From Muscardinus avellanarius (Eukaryota > Chordata > Mammalia > Rodentia > Gliridae): a DNA stretch of 64,000 nt. The stretch is taken from contig OY726563.1 in NCBI GenBank assembly GCA_963383645.1, positions 37,951,331 through 38,015,330 on the forward strand. Direction: 5' to 3'. The position numbers and the translations under genes were made by a program. This document shows, piece by piece, positions 51,219 through 61,002 of this stretch (the first letter of the stretch is position 1; each line of letters starts with the position of its first letter). Below the pieces are notes generated by a model that saw only the letters and a program-made list of their open reading frames with translations, had not been told where the DNA came from and ran no database searches.

Positions 51219-51420
51219 GCTGGGATGGAACTAACGGCCATTCACCTCCAAGCTACGCCCAGTGAAATACCATGCAGATGTTAAAAAACAGAGATGAAAA
51301 GCTCTCTATGTCCTTATTTAGAAATACCTCTCAAATATATTAAAAGTGCAAATGTTTTTATATGCAGAAGAGTTTTTATATAATCTATTTTGTGTATAAA
51401 AGGGGTAGAACTATACAATT
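50876..51420 (+). mobile_element. Old L1 ORF2 3' fragments
   Basis: ATGAAAAGATGCTCAATTTCAC, GAGATACCATCTTTTGCCC and GGGATGCAAATTGGTATACTGCC are ORF2 landmarks, continuing at 51265-51420 (AAATACCATGCAGATGTTAAAAAAC). Interrupted by a (GT)n/SINE remnant. Confidence 0.65.
51170..51263 (-). mobile_element. SINE right-arm remnant with (GT)20 tail
   Basis: (GT)n at about 51173-51214 followed by GCTGGGATGGAACTAACGGCCATTCACCTCC...CTACGCCCAG, a degraded right arm in reverse. Confidence 0.7.
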
Positions 51421-51477
51421 TTCTTCTTTCTTACTTTGTTTTGTTCTTCAGTACTGGAGAGTAAACTCAGGGATGCT

Positions 51478-51656
51478 CGCCAGGCGTGGTGGCGCACGCT
51501 TGTAATCCCTGCACTTGGGAGGCGGAGACAGGAGGATGGCGCAGGTTGGAAGCCAGCCGCGCTGGCTTAGGAGACCCTGTTTCCAAATAAAAATATAAAA
51601 TAGGTCTGGGAGTGTAGCCCGGAGGTAGAAGGGCTTCCAGGAACCCCAGTACCACT
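51478..51656 (+). mobile_element. Young-subfamily SINE, 15-bp TSD
   Basis: AAACTCAGGGATGCT (51463-51477) and AAACTCAAGGATGCT (51657-51671), one change. GCCAGGCGTGGTGGCGCACGC start, GGCTTCCAGGAACCCCAG end. Confidence 0.94.
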
Positions 51657-51733
51657 AAACTCAAGGATGCTCTACCACTGAGCTACATTTCTATCCCCCT
51701 TTTATTTATTTATTTATTTATTTATTCATTTGT

Positions 51734-51917
51734 TTTTAGTACTGGGGTTCCTGGAAGCCCTTTTACCTCCGGGCTACACTCTCAGACCTATTTTTACATT
51801 TTTATTTGGAAACAGGGTCTCCTAAGCCAGCGTGCGTGGCTGGCTTCGAACCTGCGTGATCCTCCCGACTTCGCCTCCCAAGCGCAGGGATTACAAGCAT
51901 GCGCCACCACGCCCGGC
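51734..51917 (-). mobile_element. Young-subfamily SINE, inverted partner
   Basis: CTGGGGTTCCTGGAAGCCC and GCGCCACCACGCCCGGC mark the young subfamily in antisense. It lies 77 bp from the sense copy at 51478-51656. Confidence 0.93.
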
Positions 51918-52077
51918 TTATTTTTTATTTTGAAACAGTATCTTGCTCCAGTATCTTGTCCAGACTGACCTTGAACTGGCAACCCTTCTTTTTTTAGCGT
52001 CCAGAGTCTCAGGGATTACAGGCATGTGTCACCATCTTGACCTTCCTTCTTTCCTACTTTTCCATCTGTTTTTCTTT

Positions 52078-52240
52078 TTGCAGGGCTGGGAATGAAACCC
52101 AGGGCACTGGCACATGCTCTTAGGCAAGCTTTCTACAACTAAGCTCCACCCTGAGCCTTTCCCCATTTCAAGACAGGGTTTCACTATATTGCCCAGGCTG
52201 CCCTCAAACTCCTGGGATGAAGTGACCCACCGTGGACATC
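52078..52240 (-). mobile_element. ID plus B1-like left-arm fragment
   Basis: CAGGGCTGGGAATGAAACCCAGGGCACTGGCACATGCTCTTAGGCAAGC...GAGCC is ID-like in reverse, with the long ID loop absent from the common dimers. CAAGACAGGGTTTCACTATATTGCCCAGGCTGCCCTCAAACTCC is B1-like. An older B1-ID combination. Confidence 0.7.
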
Positions 52241-52285
52241 TGGCTTTGCATTTTCTTTATGTCCACACAGAAAGTAAAAGTAATA

Positions 52286-52489
52286 AGCCAGGCATGGTGG
52301 TACACACTTATAATCCCAGCATTTGGGAGGCCGAGACCAGAGGATCGCAGTTCCTGGACAGCCTCATTTACTTAGTGAGGCCCTTGGCAACTCAGTGAGA
52401 CCCGGTTTCAAAATAAAGAATAAAAAATAAGGCTGGGAAGGCAGTTCAGAGGTAGAATGCCCGAATTCCATCCCTAGTACCGCAAAAAA
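52286..52489 (+). mobile_element. Dimeric SINE with perfect 15-bp TSD
   Basis: AAAGTAAAAGTAATA at 52271-52285 and 52490-52504. Right arm with GGCTGGGAAGGCAGTTCAGAGG; box B altered (GAATTCCATCC). Confidence 0.94.
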
Positions 52490-52504
52490 AAAGTAAAAGT
52501 AATA

Positions 52505-52687
52505 AGGGTGATGACTTGGCAGATGGGGGGACTAGGATTAGCAAGAGGCTTTTTACTGTATATCCTACTATATTTTCAGTGTTTTGAAACATGAACATAT
52601 TACCTGTTTCAGATCTAAATTTAAATTAAATACACACTGTGTTCTGGTAATGGTCTTACATAGTAAATAAATATACCGAATGAAGAG

Positions 52688-52718
<31 letters not shown>

Positions 52719-53109
52719 AAAACCTAAACTAAAAAGTATTTGTTTTCTTTTCCTGGATTTATGAATTCCAGATGCAACTTTCAAACATTTAGGACTCCTT
52801 ATCTTTTAAATGTAATAACATCACGAATAAATATTTTTTTAAACCTTTAAAATTAAAAAGTTTAAAATGTGATAAATGAGCCACAGTTATCAAGATACCG
52901 TCTCATTTTCAGAAGATAGAAAGGGCTAATTTTATTTTTTCATTCAAGGAACCAAATCTCAGTGCATTTATATAAGGATGGTGTAGCTGACCTACTGGTG
53001 CTTGACACAAATCCCCTCCCCTTGGTTCTCTTTCATATATTTTATAATCCCCCACCCCCAACTTCTTTGTGCCTTGCTTACAGGGCTTGCACCTGTGAAA
53101 TTCTTTGAA
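52505..53109. other. Unassigned stretch with a 26-bp poly-A
   Basis: Pure A tract at about 52697-52722, without a retrotransposon recognisable on its left. Otherwise AT-rich and unassigned. Confidence 0.45.
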
Positions 53110-53530
53110 GACCATGGGCATTTAGAGCTACTTTGCCTATTTGGACAGAGAGGAAGAAATGCCTGAGAGTTTACTTCTCCTGGGGACAGCTTTAGCCAAT
53201 TACAGACTAGTGCAAGAATATGACATCCTAGTTCCTGGCTGTCAGGGTCTGGGAAGAGTGATGGTTCAGGCACAGAGACAGACTGGAGATCGAAGCAGGG
53301 GGAGTTTGTTAAGCTATACAGGGATGGGGATGGGGTAAGGGATGGGGAGAGGGAATGGGGTGGGATGAGTGGCATAAAGCTGATGCTGGGACTTTGCATC
53401 TTTTCTTTCTCCTTTTCCATACTCTACCTCCCCTCTTCCCTTACTGATTTGTCCTAGGAGTACTTCCTTAATAAATCACTTGTTTATGAACCCAAATGCA
53501 TAATACTTCATCAGATTTGGAATGGCTATA
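53110..53530 (+). mobile_element. ERVL-type LTR candidate
   Basis: GCCTGAGAGTTTACTTCTCC, CTGGGGACAGCTTTAGCCAATTACAG and a 3' end with CCTTAATAAATCACTTG...AACCCAAATGC recall old ERVL LTRs. The central G-rich block (GGGATGGGGATGGGG) is locally repeated. Confidence 0.4.
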
Positions 53531-53776
53531 ACATAAAACCCAAACTTGACTTTTCCCAAGAGATAGATTTGAGAACTGGGGATATTATCATATGGTTTGA
53601 ATTGAAAAAGGTAATGTATTGGCAATGCAAAATATATTCAGAGGCGATATAAATGAATCACGAGTATTCTAATCTCATCAGTAGATAAATCCATTATAGA
53701 TTAACAATTTGAATAGATTTACTGAATGACAATTGTAAAAAAGCAAAGCAGTCTTTTCTATCAAAGTTACAGGGTC

Positions 53777-53985
53777 ACCAGGTGTGGTGGCGCATGCTTG
53801 TAATCCCCGCGCTTGGGAGGCTGAGACAGGAGGATCACACAGGTTCAAAGCCAGCCTCAGCTACTGAGTGAGGCTCTCAGCAACTTAGTGAGACCCTGTT
53901 TCCAAATAAAATATAAAATACGTCTGGGAGTATAGCCCGGAGGTAGAAAGTCACTGGGTTCCACCCCCAGTACCACACACACAAA
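53777..53985 (+). mobile_element. Intermediate-subfamily SINE
   Basis: CCAGGTGTGGTGGCGCATGC, CTACTGAGTGAGGCTCTCAGC, GGGTTCCACCCCCAGTACC, (CA)n tail. TTACAGGGTCA and TTATAGGATCA at the flanks differ at two positions. Confidence 0.9.
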
Positions 53986-53999
53986 ATAATTTATAGGAT

Positions 54000-54310
54000 C
54001 ACACAGAAACTGGCAGGCTTCCATTTTGTACCTGTAGCTTAGGTAGCCATTTTGTAACCTTTGTATACATGTATATAATGTTCCATTCCCAGATGTACTG
54101 GTTCCATATTTCTCCTTTTGTAAAATCAGCCCAGTGAAAACTATCCAGCCAGATTAGAGTGTAAAAGCCATATTCTGGCCAATGCAGAATTTGCTTTAGG
54201 AAATAAAAGGCCCAGCGGACTGCCCACCCAGTGTGTTTGCACTCTTTTGTGCAGAAGTCAATTGCCTTGCTAAGTTACTTTTGATTTTATGAGTTTTGAT
54301 TTGCAGCTTC
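54000..54310 (+). mobile_element. Possible solo LTR
   Basis: Two CCATTTTGTA words, then TATTCTGGCCAATGCAG (CCAAT-like), GGAAATAAAAGGCCCAG (TATA/poly-A-like) and GTGTGTTTGCACTCTTTTGTGC are spaced as in class I LTRs. No family recognised, no clear terminal repeat or TSD. Confidence 0.35.
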
Positions 54311-54329
54311 CCTAAAATGTGTTTCTAAC

Positions 54330-54605
54330 ACAATGTAGGCAGGCAGAGCATGGCCAGAGGAGGTGGGTCATTGGGGTGTGTTCTTGGGGACTGTGTCCAT
54401 AGCCCTCTCCTCTAGCTCTCTGTTTCTGGCCACTATGATGTGAGTGTAGTGTCCCTTCATGTACCCTGCTCCTACAGCCAACCACTTATGCTTTGGAGCC
54501 AGTCCAATGGACTGAAACCCTGAGTTCCAAGAAACCTTTCTTCCTCTAAATTGTTCTTGTCAGGTATTTTGGTCACAGTGATGGGAAAGCTGACTCAAAC
54601 ACATT
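54330..54605 (+). mobile_element. MaLR (MT/ORR1-like) LTR, sense
   Basis: GAGGTGGGTCATTGGGG, AGCTCTCTGTTTCTGGC, TGCTTTGGAGCCAGTCCAATGGACTGAAACC, CTTTCTTCCTCTAAATTGTTCTTGTCAGG and TTTGGTCACAGTGATGGGAAAGCTGACTC follow the rodent MaLR consensus to its 3' end. Confidence 0.8.
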
Positions 54606-55162
54606 ATTATGATTTCTAGCCCCACATTTCATACATTGCAAATCCTCCAGATTATACCTCATTATGCAATTATTTTATGGTGCATAATAATTTTAATACC
54701 TTGCATCTACGAGCAAATGGGTTTTGTCACACATGTAATCATATAAGCAATTTAGTTAATGTAGAAGTCCTGCCCCTAGGGTCTAGTATTTTCAAATACT
54801 ATAAAGGGAATTGACAATATTTTAGGTAGACTGTTACAGAGGTAACAAAGAAAAACTCTAATATAATGTTGGGTTATCCACTAACCTCCTGAAGCATGAG
54901 ACCAGGTTACTCCTAATCTTAGTTTTGCCTGACTAAAGATGTCATTAAAGCACAAATAAAGTGTAGTTGGTTTGAATATTTGCATTTATACCTTATAAAA
55001 GCTCATTTTCTTAAATATAACTGATCTGTGATCTTACAAAGGAATTGGTTTCCGGGGGAAAATTTACTATTTCCTTCTTCCCAATAAGCATCACCTTGGG
55101 ATCTGGAATCTTCTCATAGGCAAGATATTTGCTCAAATATTTTGTCATTTAAGAAGCATCTA
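54606..55162. other. Unassigned stretch
   Basis: AT-rich; nothing recognised. Confidence 0.4.
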
Positions 55163-55352
55163 AGCAGGCAAGATGGTGCACATCTGTAATCCCAGTACTT
55201 GAGAGGCTGAGAGAGGGGGATCATGGATCTGAGGCCAGTATGCAATTTGGCAAAACCCTGTTTCAAAATTAAAAATAAAATAGGACTGGAGATGTAGTTC
55301 AGTGGTAGTTTCTTCCTGGGTTCAATTCCCCAGTACCACACAGACACACAAA
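55163..55352 (+). mobile_element. Dimeric SINE
   Basis: GCAGGCAAGATGGTGCACATC; short left arm; right arm GACTGGAGATGTAGTTCAGTGG with box B GGGTTCAATTCCCC. Confidence 0.87.
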
Positions 55353-55369
55353 AAAATTATGTGAAAGTT

Positions 55370-55563
55370 ATGTATCATAGTACATGCTTGTAATTCAGTA
55401 CTTGGGAGGTTGTGTCAGGAGGGATGGCAAGTTGAAGGAAAGACTCAGCATGTAGTGAGACTCTCATCAACCTACTGAAACCTTGTTTCAAAATAAAAAT
55501 AAAATAGGATTGAGGGTAAACTCAGAGGTAGGATGCCCTTGGGTTCAATCTCCAGTACCACAT
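55370..55563 (+). mobile_element. Dimeric SINE, adjacent copy
   Basis: ATCATAGTACATGCTTGTAATTC; contains GTAGTGAGACTCTCATCAACC; right arm GATTGAGGGTAAACTCAGAGG; ends CCAGTACCACATA. Confidence 0.86.
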
Positions 55564-55594
55564 ACACTAAATAAGTATTTGAAATTCAAATTTC

Positions 55595-56365
55595 AGTGTC
55601 CATAAATAAAGTTTTATTGGAACACAGCTGGGTGCATTCACTGACATATTTTCTAGTGCTAGTTGAATCCTACAAGCGCCCCACTGAGTAGTTGCAAAAG
55701 AGACAGTATGGCCCTCTGTGATAGACATATTAATATTCAACTGTATCCTTATCCCCACAACCTGTGATATCTTATATGACAAAAGGAATTTGTAGACATA
55801 AAGTTAATATCCTGGATTATCCTGGTAGACCTAATCTAATCGTATGAACTCTTAAAATCAGAGAGCTTTCTTCAGCTGGTGTCAAAGTGGCTAAAGGGAA
55901 CTCATAAAGATCCAAAGCATGAGAAGGATTTGTTGTGTTGTTGCTGGTTTGAAGATAGAGGTACGTTTCAAGGAACGCAGGCTGCCATAAGGAGCATAGT
56001 GAAGCTGATAACCCACAACTAAATGGGTGGCTCCAGGCATATTGAACTGGATTTTGCCAGCAACCTGAATGACCTTGGGAGCAGATTCTCTCCCTAGAGC
56101 CTACAGGAACATGGCCCTGCCAACACCTTGAGTTTCCTGGGGTTTTTTGTTTTTGTCTTTTGTTTTATTTTTTGACACATTAACCAACTGAGCCCCCAAA
56201 GTCATGGATTTCTGACAAAGAAGACTGAGGTTATAAATGTGTATAATTTTAAAGCCACTAGGTTTATACTAACTTATTATAGCAGCAGTAGGAAACTAAC
56301 ATATTTTCAAAGTCTAAAATATGTACTATCTGCTCTTTCCAGACCAAGTTAGCCAAACCCTGATC
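55595..56365. mobile_element. hAT-type relic split by an MLT1 LTR
   Basis: The left part (ATAAATAAAGTTTTATTGGAACACAG, GAGTAGTTGCAAAAGAGACAGTATGGCC) ends near 55721. The right part (AAAGTCTAAAATATGTACTATC, CCAGACCAAGTTAGCC) is at 56304-56365. Same family as 9010-9250. Confidence 0.72.
55722..56303 (+). mobile_element. MLT1-type MaLR LTR, sense
   Basis: GACAAAAGGAATTTGTAGACATAAAG, TTGAACTGGATTTTGCCAGCAACC, CCCTAGAGCCTACAGGAACATGGCCCTGCC, CTTGAGTTTCC and TTTAAAGCCACTAGG...GCAGCAGTAGGAAACTAACA are MLT1 in order. Confidence 0.8.
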
Positions 56366-56483
56366 TAGATCCTTGCTATTCAAATTGTGGGTCCTCAGGC
56401 CAACAACATTGGTGTCATCTTGGAGCTGGCTAGACCTGCAGAAACTCAGTGTTTATCAATATATACTGAATCATAACCCTCAT

Positions 56484-56552
56484 TTTTTGTGGTACTGGGG
56501 GTTGAACCCAGGAACATTCTACCTCTGTGCTAAACTCCCAGCCCTATTTTTT

Positions 56553-56601
<49 letters not shown>

Positions 56602-56942
56602 TACTGGGGTGGAACCCAGGGGCTTTTCTACCTCCGGGCTATATTCCCAGACTTATTTTATACTTTATTTGGAAACAGGATCTCACTAAGTTGCTGAGAG
56701 TCTCAGTGAGTAGCTGAGGCTGGCTTCAAACCTGTGCGATCCTCCTGTCTCAGTCTCCCAAGGGCGGGGATTACAAGCGTGCGCCACCACGCCTGGCTTC
56801 TATTTTTTATTCTTTATTTGGAAACAGGATCTCACCAAGTTGCAGAGGCCTCACTAAGTAGCTAAGGCTGGCTACAAACCTATGTCCTCCTGTCTCCACC
56901 TCTCAAGTATTGAGATTACAAGCATGTGTCACTGTGCCTTAT
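56484..56942 (-). mobile_element. Older SINE hosting a younger SINE
   Basis: The right arm (GTGGTACTGGGGGTTGAACCC...CCCAGCCC) is at 56484-56555. The left arm (TTTGGAAACAGGATCTCACC...AGCATGTGTCACTGTGCC) is at 56799-56942. Confidence 0.87.
56556..56798 (-). mobile_element. Intermediate-subfamily SINE with (GT)23 tail
   Basis: (GT)n at about 56556-56600, GTACTGGGGTGGAACCCAGGG, CTGAGAGTCTCAGTGAGTAGC, GCGTGCGCCACCACGCCTGG. Left-arm CpGs well kept. Confidence 0.9.
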
Positions 56943-57257
56943 TTTAACAAAATCCCCAAGTATTCTTTTGTCGATTAAAGTCTGGGAAGCGCTGGTCTAG
57001 AGTTCATCTTGCTGTTGCCTTAGCTTAAGAGCACAGAAACGTACATGGAAGTAGTAATGACAGAGAAAGCCAAAAGCTGGACTTAGCTAGCTAATTTCAA
57101 TAGTATCTTCACAGTCACGAACATCCCCATCTTCATTCTCAGAACTGTCATTACCATACTCATCATGCCAAAGATGTATCAGACGTAGCTTCTGGCCTCT
57201 GCCACAAATGCTTATTGAATATATACTTGAATCTCTGTCAGCTCCTTAGAATGCTAT
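56943..57257. other. Unassigned stretch
   Basis: No recognisable feature. Confidence 0.4.
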
Positions 57258-57910
57258 TGCATTAGTTCCTTAGGGCTACCGTCACAACTGGATGACTTAA
57301 AACAACAGACAAGCCAGGCATATTGGCATATGCCTTGTAATCCCAGTATGTGGAATGCTGAGATAGGAAGATCACAGACTTGAGGTCAATCTCCAGAATT
57401 TAGTGAGACCCTGTTTCAACATTTAAAAATAATTTAAAGGGCTGGAGGTATAGCTCAGAGGTAGAATGTCCTTGAGTCCCCCAGTACCAAAAAAGAAAAG
57501 AGACATTCATTCTCTAACAATCCTGGAGGCCAGAAGTTGAAATCAAGGTGTCAGGCAAGTTGGTTCTTCTGGAAGATCTGAAGGATAATATATCTCTCCC
57601 CTCGCTTCTGGTAGTTGCTCACAATCTTTGGAGGTGCCGTGGCTTGGACTCTAAACTCAGCTGATGTCTTTAAATAATCTTTTCCTTTGTGTCTTTAATT
57701 TCCCTCTGCCTTTCTCTTATAAGGACACCTGTCATTGGATATAGGGCCACCCTAAATCCAAAATAACCTCACCCTTGAAATCCTTAAGGTAATTACATCA
57801 GCAAAACCCCTTTTCCCAAATAAGGTCACATTCACAAGTTCTAGGTGGGGAGTGGTCAGGACTCAGGACTCAGCCATATCTTTTTGGAAACTACTCTTCA
57901 AACTACTACA
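57258..57910 (-). mobile_element. MLT1-type MaLR LTR, antisense
   Basis: TTAGTTCCTTAGGGCTACCGTCAC, GATGACTTAAAACAACAGAC, then after a SINE CTCTAACAATCCTGGAGGCCAG, AAATCAAGGTGTCAGG, CTCTTATAAGGACACC, GTCATTGGATATAGGGCC and AAGGTCACATTCACAAG: reversed MLT1. Confidence 0.85.
57312..57500 (+). mobile_element. Dimeric SINE in MLT1
   Basis: GCCAGGCATATTGGCATATGCC; right arm GGGCTGGAGGTATAGCTCAGAGG; truncated box B (TTGAGTCCCCC). Confidence 0.88.
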
Positions 57911-58334
57911 ACCTCCATTAATACCATAATTTGACGCATCAATGCCAATTTGACTTACTACAGTAAGAAAAAACAGCACACTGCCACTCTTCACAGGGTC
58001 TCAAAATGGGAAATGAGCAGAGGATAGGAAGAAGGTTTTGAGGCATGGAGTGGGTAATTTTGAGAGGAGTCTTGCAATACAGAGTATTGGTTGGGATTTG
58101 GGAGAATTTCATGACGTCATAAATCTAGATTGGAAGCACAGCAAGGCAGGCCTGGGTAAAGTGAGCTGGTTGCATGTCAGTCTGGGTTTGCACAAAGATA
58201 AACCTCTTCCAGGCTTGAGTCCACCTTCTGTACAATGGAAACCTTGCTAGAAGATAGGAAGATGTGGCTTTTCCATGCACCTAGATCTCAAAAGGAATGG
58301 GCATATCTTACAACTTTCTTTTCTCTCTCGTTTT
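57911..58334. other. Unassigned stretch
   Basis: No recognisable repeat; a 70-codon frame at 58038-58250 has no domain. Confidence 0.4.
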
Positions 58335-58400
58335 ATTTTTGGTATTGAAGGTGGAGCTAGGCAAGCACTGTATCACTGAGCTACATTCCCAATTATATCT
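58335..58400 (-). mobile_element. ID-like fragment
   Basis: TTTTGGTATTGAAGGTGGAGCTAGGCAAGCACTGTATCACTGAGCTACATTCCC is the reverse of an ID element missing part of box B. Confidence 0.65.
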
Positions 58401-58524
58401 CCCATTCTTCAGTTGCCACTACAAATATATAAGACATAACTATGGAAAACGTATGCTCTTCTCTACTTATTTATAGGCATCATTTTATAAACAGGATATC
58501 AATTTGTTTACTTGTTATCAATTT

Positions 58525-58640
58525 CTTTTTCCTACTGAACATGGTGAGCAACTTTGTCTTGTTCACTTTTCCATCCCAAGAACTATGCCTTCACAAATTT
58601 GGTGCTTGATAAATATTTATAGAAGAGATGAAAATAGACT
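58525..58640 (+). mobile_element. L2 3' end
   Basis: GTGAGCAACTTTGTCTTGTTCAC and TTTGGTGCTTGATAAATATTTATAG resemble the L2 3' terminus (GTGCTCAATAAATATTTG). Confidence 0.5.
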
Positions 58641-58675
58641 ATTGCCATTTGCATAGATACATTAAACTGATGTAG

Positions 58676-58705
58676 CATATATATACATATATATATATAT
58701 ATATG
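58676..58705. repeat. (AT)n microsatellite
   Basis: About 28 bp of (AT)n with one interruption. Confidence 0.9.
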
Positions 58706-59793
58706 CATGGATATAGCACTCAAGAAGAAGTCTCTTGCTCATTTATATCTTGCTAGTCAAATATCTAGATAAAATCTTTGAAAATCCCGCTAGTTATGAT
58801 AGTAGGGGTTTTGTGGATAAGAAAGGTGTTAATTGAAGTTTGAAATAGAAATATATAATTCAGTCACTATTGTAGTCTTAGATGATTTAAGGTAAGATGC
58901 ACCATAGGCAAGTAAACTGTAGGATAAAAATGAACCTCCAAATCACCACATTAATGACACAGGCTATTTTTCATAACAAAAAATGGAAGCTAGGTTGTAT
59001 GATCTTCTTTGAAGCAGCCGGCATGCATTAAGGCAAAGAAAATTATTGTGATGACTGATTTTAATTTAGCAAAACTTTGTCTTTAATAAATGAAATTTTC
59101 TCTTTCTTAAAAGAAATCTAAAATATCTTGGAGAGCTTGTCAAGAGAGTAGAGAGCTAAGCTTTGCAGGAAAAAAGATGGAACGATGTTCTTATGGGGAA
59201 TTCTGAATAGTATTAAAATTGACTAATTCATTAGAAGAGCCTTTTGTGAGCTTATTACAGGTTCTTCATTATTGCAGGGCTTCCAAAAAGAGCTTAAAGG
59301 GCTTTTTAATGTGAAATGAACAGTACATCTCGCTTTGATGTTTCCCAAACACCTGACTTTATGAAAATTGCATAAGTAGATATAAAAACCACACATATTT
59401 TCAGCTTTCCCAATGATTTTAAATGTTATTTTGCATGATTCAGATAGTTCAGCAATTTGTTTATTGCTATTTCATTTTCTTCCATAAAATCTTTATCTCA
59501 TACACAAAATATTTTTATTGCTATGTGCAAACATGCTTTATTAACTTCTAACATACTCCAAGTTTACTATGCAATTATATCTTTCTGTTATGCTAGCAGT
59601 CATCATAATTCTTTCATTCTTTGACAGGGCCATGATTCAGTGTCAAACTACAAGAATGCAAAGCAAAAAACAAAAAATATTTCCTGTTTCTCGTTGTGTA
59701 GTTGTTATTGGGCCAGCTCCATGGGTATTTGATGTACTGAAGAAACTTTTCAAAACCAATCTTAAGTGCAAACCTTGTATCTTCTGTTTGTTT
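58706..59793. other. Repeat-poor block, 1.1 kb
   Basis: No transposon recognised; AT-rich with mixed-complexity sequence (GAAGCAGCCGGCATGCATTAAGG; GTACATCTCGCTTTGATG). Of the repeat-poor blocks this looks least like decayed transposon and most like unique DNA. No exon or RNA structure is evident. Confidence 0.4.
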
Positions 59794-59993
59794 GATACTA
59801 GGGATTGAACCCAGGAGCATTCTACCACTGAACTACATCCCCAGCCATTTTTATTTTGGCACAGGGTTTCCCTAAGTTGCTGAGGATCTTGTTAAGTTGC
59901 TGAAGCTGGCCTTGAACCTATCATCTTCCTGTCTCAGCCTCCCCAAGTACTGCTTTTGCACCATGCACCACCATGCGCCACCATGCCTGGCTT
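59794..59993 (-). mobile_element. Dimeric SINE, first of three antisense copies
   Basis: GATACTAGGGATTGAACCCAGG; CACCATGCACCACCATGCGCCACCATGCC is a short triplication of the left-arm start. Confidence 0.88.
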
Positions 59994-60230
59994 ATATCTT
60001 TTTCTTTAAAGTTTCATTTTTTTCCAGTGGGGGGCAGTACTGGGGATTGAACCCAGAGGCATTTTGCCTCCGACCAACACCTCCAGCCCTATTTTTTATT
60101 CTTTATTTTGAAACAGGGTCTCACTAAGTTATGGAGACCTCGCTAAGTTGCTGAAGCTGGCTTTGAACCCATGATCCTCCTGTCTCAACCGCCCATGTAG
60201 TGGGTTACAAGCATACACCACCACACCTAG
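59994..60230 (-). mobile_element. Dimeric SINE, second copy
   Basis: GCAGTACTGGGGATTGAACCC begins at about 60036; ends CATACACCACCACACC. The first 40 bp are A/T-rich tail. Confidence 0.88.
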
Positions 60231-60251
60231 ATTTTTGTTATTTTTTATTTT

Positions 60252-60419
60252 GGGTACTGGGGATTGAAGCCAGAAGGAAGACCGATATATACCCCAGCCC
60301 TATTTTATTTTATTTTTTATTTTGAAGCAGAGTCTTGCTAAGTTGCTGAAGGGTCTTGCTGAGTTGCCCAGGCTGGCCTCAAACATGTCATCCTCCTGTC
60401 TCAGCCTTCCAAGCACTGT
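60252..60419 (-). mobile_element. Dimeric SINE, third copy, 5'-truncated
   Basis: GGGTACTGGGGATTGAAGCC to CTCAGCCTTCCAAGCACTG; the left-arm start is missing. Confidence 0.86.
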
Positions 60420-60822
60420 AAAGTTTCAATTTATAGCCCCTTGAAATAATATACATCTGCCATCCAGTCACTGTTAAGAAAAAATTTTACAAAATTTGAA
60501 GACAAAGCAAAACAGTGTCACATTTTTTCAATAGTGTACAGAGAAGTGAGTTTCTCCCAAGGATTATCTAGGGCAGAGACCTAGTGAACGTACATGAAAA
60601 ATAATTTTCTCCAGTTGGAGATGCAAATAATTTTTGCCCAGTAGAAAAGATAACCCTAAAGGTTATGATTTTTCTTTGCCTTGTAGAGAAGTTTTGTATT
60701 TAAGTGAGCTATTTCTTCCTAACATCCCTTTTATTAAATTACCTATCTATACCTTGCTCCTCACATGCTCCTCAAAACCAGACTTAATATCCTTCAGGTT
60801 CCCACATTAATTAATGAGTCGG
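60420..60822. other. Unassigned stretch
   Basis: AT-rich; nothing recognised. Confidence 0.4.
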
Positions 60823-61002
60823 AGCTAGGCACAGTGGTGCATGCCTGTAATCCCAGTGCCTGGGAGACTAAGACAGGAGGACCACAGGGTCCAGGCTGGA
60901 CTGTGGTTACTTAGACTCTGTTTCAAAATTAAGAATTTTTTTTTTAAATGAGTATGTAGCTCAGAGTTAGAATGCCCCTGAGTTCAATCCTCAGAACAAA
61001 AT
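60823..61002 (+). mobile_element. Dimeric SINE
   Basis: GCTAGGCACAGTGGTGCATGC; shortened left arm; right arm GAGTATGTAGCTCAGAGTTAG, box B GAGTTCAATCC. Confidence 0.87.

Larger units (their letters stand above)
51452..52044 (-). mobile_element. Old dimeric SINE hosting two young SINEs
   Basis: Pieces: CAGTACTGGAGAGTAAACTCAGGGATGCT; CTACCACTGAGCTACATTTC (51672-51722, then (TTTA)n linker); and TATTTTGAAACAGTATCTTGC...CAGGCATGTGTCACCATC (51918-52044). A single minus-strand SINE cut twice. Confidence 0.85.
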
